Shown here: piece after piece, positions 60,143 to 64,000 of the stretch | Layout: each line of letters starts with the position of its first letter | Position numbering within the stretch: position 1 is the first letter of the stretch | NCBI RefSeq assembly: GCF_026230105.1 | Contig: NC_079480.1 | Coordinates: forward strand, 14,860,488 to 14,924,487 | DNA: 64,000 nt | Origin: Diorhabda sublineata | Taxonomy: Eukaryota > Arthropoda > Insecta > Coleoptera > Chrysomelidae | Reading direction: 5' to 3' | The notes under the pieces: generated by a model | The model's database searches: none | The model's input: only the letters and a program-made list of their open reading frames with translations | Told to the model about the DNA's origin: nothing | Translations under genes and position numbers: made by a program

Positions 60143-60805
60143 CTGAATACACTGTTTGCACCTCCACTACACCAACACATTTCGATAACCAAGTTTTCCT
60201 CTTCAGAGACTGAGGTAAACTAATGACTTCTGCCATCAACACACCTTAATTTTTCCAGCGAGGAAAAACTTCTTAACAAGAATCTTCACATTCATTCCTT
60301 GACTATTAAATTATTAAGTGGGCTGATACCTTTCAATCGTCTTTATAAAAAAGTATTGGAAGGAATATTTAGCAAATTCGGCCTCAAATAGGTTTATAAA
60401 TCCAACTATAAGTATATATTAAAACAACTGTTGGGTAATCCAAAGAATAAAATACCAAATTTGGAAAAAAGTTGTATATATATGAAATTAGCTCAAGTGT
60501 TGTAGTATATTGGGCAAACTAAGAGATCCGTTCTTGTCAGGTTTGAAGCGCACATTTGAAATACGGACCTTAATATTGTGAAATTATCAAAAAATGTATC
60601 AAATAATAAATTGTTGGATACATTATAAAGCAATGAAATTACTAGATATGAGAGTAACTTAAATAGGGACAAAGGGCCAATTCTTTACAGCTCACTCAAT
60701 AGAAATGAAGATGTGAAGATTCCCGCCAAGAAGATTTTTCCCGCTGGAATTAATTTGAAGTTGATTGGTGGAGAACTTAGTTTAAAACAGGTAAATTAAG
60801 GGATT
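60143..60805 (+). pseudogene. Penelope-like element relic with GIY-YIG domain
   Basis: The + strand reads NPKNKIPNLEKSCIYMKLAQ and, after one stop, YIGQTKRSVLVRFEAHI. Penelope-like retroelements end in a GIY-YIG endonuclease with the form KIPxxxKSGIYKIxCxxCxxxYIGQTKRSxxxRxxEH. Here Gly of GIY is replaced by Cys. A terminal-repeat-like segment (tactgaatacactgtttgca, ccaacac, cttcagagactgag) lies upstream at 60143-60215 and echoes the 170-bp repeat at 21.1-21.7 kb. The reverse transcriptase is mostly gone. Confidence 0.7.
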
Positions 60806-61226
60806 AGATTTTAATTTATTTTCAGCGAAACGCGTGACATTAAAATCGTAAATGTTGGTGTAAAGTTTTATTCAACTCGTTTTTTTTTTGTATAAATATG
60901 GAATTCATAACTTTGGATTCTAGTCAACTATATTTTCTCGTTGATTTCCATTATTTTCTTTATTCCGAACATATTTCATTTATTTATTTTTCTAATAAAA
61001 ACAACACGTTATCTTCACAATTCACGCCACAAGCTTAACAAATATTATGTTGAATAAATTTGTTTAGGGAAACTCATACATATATGTTAATATGAAAATC
61101 GATTGAAAAACAAAGTGTCAGTCTCTTTTTCATAAAAACGTTATTTCTATGGACGAGACGTCGTTCATCGTAAGCGACAGTCATTTTAATAATTCTCTCA
61201 AAATATTTGATCTGAATCGACTCTTA

Positions 61227-61802
61227 TACAGGGTGGTCCCCGTAAAAAATCAATACAAAACGGAGGCGTATACGGTAGCCAAAAATATTACGAATGGGAG
61301 CAATTTTAAATTGAAAATTCCAAATTTTGAGACTGCGTATTAAGTAATGGTAGATAAATAGCGATCAAACCATTCTTGTGGGTTGATTAAAGGTAACCTA
61401 ACCTAAAAATTTAGCTCAAAATATGACAAATGACAATGAAATTGTTGAACTTGTAGCCAACTCTTGACAAAGTTTTATGAAAAATAACGAAAAGTTTAGG
61501 ACATAAATCCATGGTATAAACACAAAATGTTTCAATCAACTGATAGATAGAAATATTTTGAAATTTTAAGGTTAGGTACCCCTTAATTAACCAAAATAGT
61601 TCACCGCTTTTCAGAGTATACAAAATTTGGTATTTTCAAAATCAAAAGGCTGCAAAGAAATTAGTTTTTTCTTTGTGTTTTGGTCCCAACTTTTTTGTCA
61701 AATAACTCCTCATGGATGCAACTAAGTAAAAAAAGTAAATGCTTCCAATCGTTATATTTTGGGCCGTCTTATACGCCTCTACTCTGTATTGGACATCCTG
61801 TA
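61227..61802. mobile_element. ~576-bp foldback/MITE-like element
   Basis: Left end tacagggtggtccccgtaaa with aaacggaggcgtatacgg further in; the right end reads, reversed, tacaggatgtccaatacaga with agaggcgtataagacgg. Complementarity covers about 80 bp on each side. TA flanks are possible. The ends recall the 2999-4368 foldback family (tacagggtgtccc), but the inside differs. A short TTAGG-like echo (ggtaacctaacctaa) sits within. Confidence 0.65.
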
Positions 61803-61904
61803 TAATCTAATGAATCTTTATATAGTATATTTTATCTTTATTAGTAAAAAGTATCAAAAAATTTCGATCGCTAAACCGATATATCGGAACGATTTTTAAA
61901 GATA

Positions 61905-62890
61905 TTTCCGTGTAGGTCAGATCTGGACTATACAGTGGACGAGAAAGCTATTCGAAGTTTAATTTAACAATCGTTGCCATTGACTTGTTAATCGGTGCAT
62001 TCTCTTGGTTTCTTATTCGACAAATGAGGCCGTTTTTTCTTGATTTTTGCATTCAAATGATTCAATAACTCTATGTAGTATTTGCTATTGATTTTCTCTC
62101 CATTTTGGACATAGTGGATGAACAATATTCCATGCATATCACAAAGTACTGAAACCATAACCTTCCCAAATGACTGTTGTGTCTTTGGACGTGGTTCACC
62201 GGCTGCAATCCACTAAGATGATGATCGGTTTGATTTTGGAGTGAAGTGATTCATCCATGTCACTTATGGACGCAAAAAATCTGATTTATCATGTGTGAAA
62301 ATGTCCAAACATTGATCTGAATCATCAACACGTTGTTGTTTTTAATAGACTGTATGTAAACGTGACACGCACTTTGAAATAAGTTTCTCATGGTTAAATT
62401 CATGCATAATTTCAAACACATCACCTTCTGATATCTTTAAGGTTTCAGCTATCTCATGCAATTCCAATTGACGATTAGATATAAGCAATTTGTGTTTTTA
62501 TGTTTTCTCATCTCAATTGGTCAACCACAACGTTCACCATCATCGGTGTCTGTACGACCACGTTTAAATTCAGCAAACCAATAAAAAACGGTTCTATTCG
62601 ATCGAGCAGAGTCTGGGTAACACTTTTGAAACCATTGCTCAGCTTGAACAGTATTTTTTATCAAGAAGCAATGATAAATTAACACAAGAAATTGTTTGGA
62701 AAATAAAAAAGTAGCTTCACTTAAATGGTTGTCAGTTTTTTCTGACTAATCTAATAATTGGTACTTCGTAAATGTCATATAGATTTGATAAATAGCAGCG
62801 CCATCTGCGTGTCAGTGACACGACTGTTATATTTTTAAATCTGACTGGAATAGAGGGCGCTAGTTACACGGCATTATATCTTGAATAACT
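61905..62890 (-). mobile_element. mariner relic, leader to second catalytic block
   Basis: The minus strand has the leader (gtcgtgtcactgacacgcag, then gcgctgc) and then, in shifting frames, QWFQKCYPDSARSNRTVFYW followed by FAEFKRGRTDTDD (N-terminal helix-turn-helix), HEHLT-like remnants, PKTQQSFGKVMVSVLCDMHG followed by ILFIHY, and YYIELLNHLNAKIKKKRPHL. At the end come frame-shifted NAPINKSMAT and YSPDL. The DETW block is blurred and the third catalytic block is lost. Same subfamily as 28945-29325. Confidence 0.75.
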
Positions 62891-62894
62891 TTCA

Positions 62895-63325
62895 TAAATA
62901 TCATATTAGTTATCTTAATCCCATAAAAGTTAAATTTAAACTGAATTATTGCCCTTTCCAATGACATTTAGGTCGTAGCTTCTTTGTTAACGTTCGAGAC
63001 AAACTCGGATATTTGTTAGTCATTGAAAGCGGTTTATATTTGAAAGGAAACAGTCTATAAGGTAGGGAGAGAAATGGAAAGCCTTCACTATAGTATACAG
63101 AAGTTACCAAAGTCGCGAAAAGCTTTTAACTGCAAAAGACGATGCGTAATTTGATAATGTGGTGAACTGACAGTTTAACTTCATAAAAGGAAAACAGAAA
63201 ATACATCAATATTGTTGAATTTAATAATAGATCGATGAAGAAATTACACATTGTGGTAATTTGTAACATTCTATAACATAGTGTTAATTATGCAGGGAAA
63301 AAATTTAGTTGGTTAGCCTACAACT
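62895..63325. other. no gene seen
   Basis: Spacer between two transposon relics; AT-rich, no motif. Confidence 0.4.
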
Positions 63326-63329
63326 TATC

Positions 63330-63660
63330 AAATAAAAACAAGTAAAAATCTGTAATAATTTTTCGACACCTTACACACTTCCTGAGTCCACGAAGAATAT
63401 TTCTTAGGAATAATATTCCAACATTTCACCTTATAGGACGTTAAAGGTGAAGAAACGAGGGGTTGTATGAGAAATTTTCTTTTATATCGTAAGTAATCGA
63501 AAGGAGTCAAATCTGGCAATCTAGCCGGCCTTTTGATCGTTCCAAGTCTTCCAATCCACCAATTGAAAAAACCTTGTGTGAATTATTGCAAAATGTAGTA
63601 GAGCTGCGTCTTGTTGGAAGTAACATCAGAAAAAAGTTCTGTGAAGGCGTAGGAGCAGAA
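63330..63660 (-). pseudogene. DDE_3-type transposase C-terminal relic
   Basis: The minus strand reads, with frame changes, PTRRSSTTFCNNSHKVFSIG followed by GLEDLERSKGR (diverged version of QQDGAPPHxxxxVRxxLxxxFPxxWIGRxGxxxWPPR) and then LPDLTPFDYLRYKRKF (family SPDLTPLDFFLWGxxK). The second Asp is hidden by a frameshift. No helix-turn-helix region is present. Confidence 0.6.
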
Positions 63661-63669
63661 ACATGGACA

Positions 63670-64000
63670 TTAAAAGTGGATACCATGAACAGACTCGAGG
63701 CTTTTTAAATGTGGATCTTCTGTAGACTACCAAAAATTTCATGGACGTTTGGGAAAGGAAAAAGAGTTACTTAAAACAATAAAGAAAAGAAAGGCCACTT
63801 ATCTGGGCCGCAAATACCTTGACAACAGGTATGATGTACTGAAATTGATAAAAGAAGGAAAAATCGAAGGAAAACGTGGACCTGGTCGCAGACAACATTC
63901 GTGGTTAGAAAACATATGCGATTAGACTGGTATGAATTTTAATTTGCACCACTCAGGAGCGAAAATGCCATTTAATAGAGATGGCACTTGAAGAAGAAGA
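63670..64000 (+). pseudogene. RTE/jockey-like LINE ORF2 C-terminal relic
   Basis: The + strand reads DTMNRLEAF, a stop, MWIFCRLPKISWT (family: xRLEAFEMWCYRRxLxISWxD). Then KEKELLKTIKKRKATYLGRK followed by YLDNRYDVLKLIKEGKIEGK and RGPGRRQHSWLENICD. This is the characteristic tail of a widespread insect LINE (TIKxRKxxYLGHxxR...GKxxGKRGxGRRxxSWLxNxR). It runs into the window edge with a diverged tail, so the end is almost complete. The polymerase lies outside or is lost. Confidence 0.75.

Overview
The window looks like an AT-rich, intron- and transposon-dense piece of an insect nuclear genome. The arguments are a (TTAGG)n tract of the insect telomere type, many mariner-family transposase relics, R4/Dong-, R1/jockey- and RTE-like non-LTR retrotransposons, a Penelope-like GIY-YIG relic, GT-AG spliced exons, and no prokaryotic gene organisation. 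I cannot fix the order or species from sequence alone.

Only one host gene can be supported. It lies on the minus strand, and four internal coding exons are visible in transcript order: 27996-27763, 23922-23276, 20992-20659 and 15588-15284. All have GT/AG borders and their codon phases fit exactly (0/0, 0/2, 2/0, 0/2). Together they give about 506 codons of a Ser/Pro/Thr-rich, largely disordered-looking protein with basic patches and a charged helical tail. I do not recognise the family. First and last exons are not found. The introns (3.8, 2.3 and 5.1 kb) are packed with mobile-element relics.

Layout. 0-5.8 kb: IS630/Tc1-mariner scraps, a 13-unit TTAGG tract, a 667-bp mariner with both ends, a 1.37-kb foldback palindrome and a LINE tail. 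7.5-8.1 kb: a second palindrome. 10.5-14.2 kb: a ~286-bp tandem repeat and mariner relics. 15-28 kb: the host gene, with its introns carrying mariners, LINE reverse transcriptase pieces, a 170-bp hairpin repeat, a Helitron end, a Harbinger element inserted in a LINE, and a ~340-bp satellite. 29-39.5 kb: mariner, DDE_3, pogo and hAT relics, a ~149-bp satellite, and R1-like and RTE-like LINEs. 43.2-44.5 kb: a 111-bp tandem array built from the 3' coding end of a mariner transposase. 47-51 kb: LINE, mariner and a perfect Harbinger-type MITE. 51.3-54.5 kb: a CA/TA microsatellite, a degenerate telomere-like block and a ~230-bp satellite. 55.8-57.9 kb: two R4/Dong-type LINE relics. 59-64 kb: mariner, Penelope-like, foldback, mariner, DDE_3 and LINE relics.

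All transposases and reverse transcriptases seen here are broken by stops, frameshifts or internal deletions, so no autonomous element is present. The most unusual item is the transposase-derived minisatellite at 43.26-44.41 kb. Between the listed features the DNA is AT-rich and shows nothing I can interpret.
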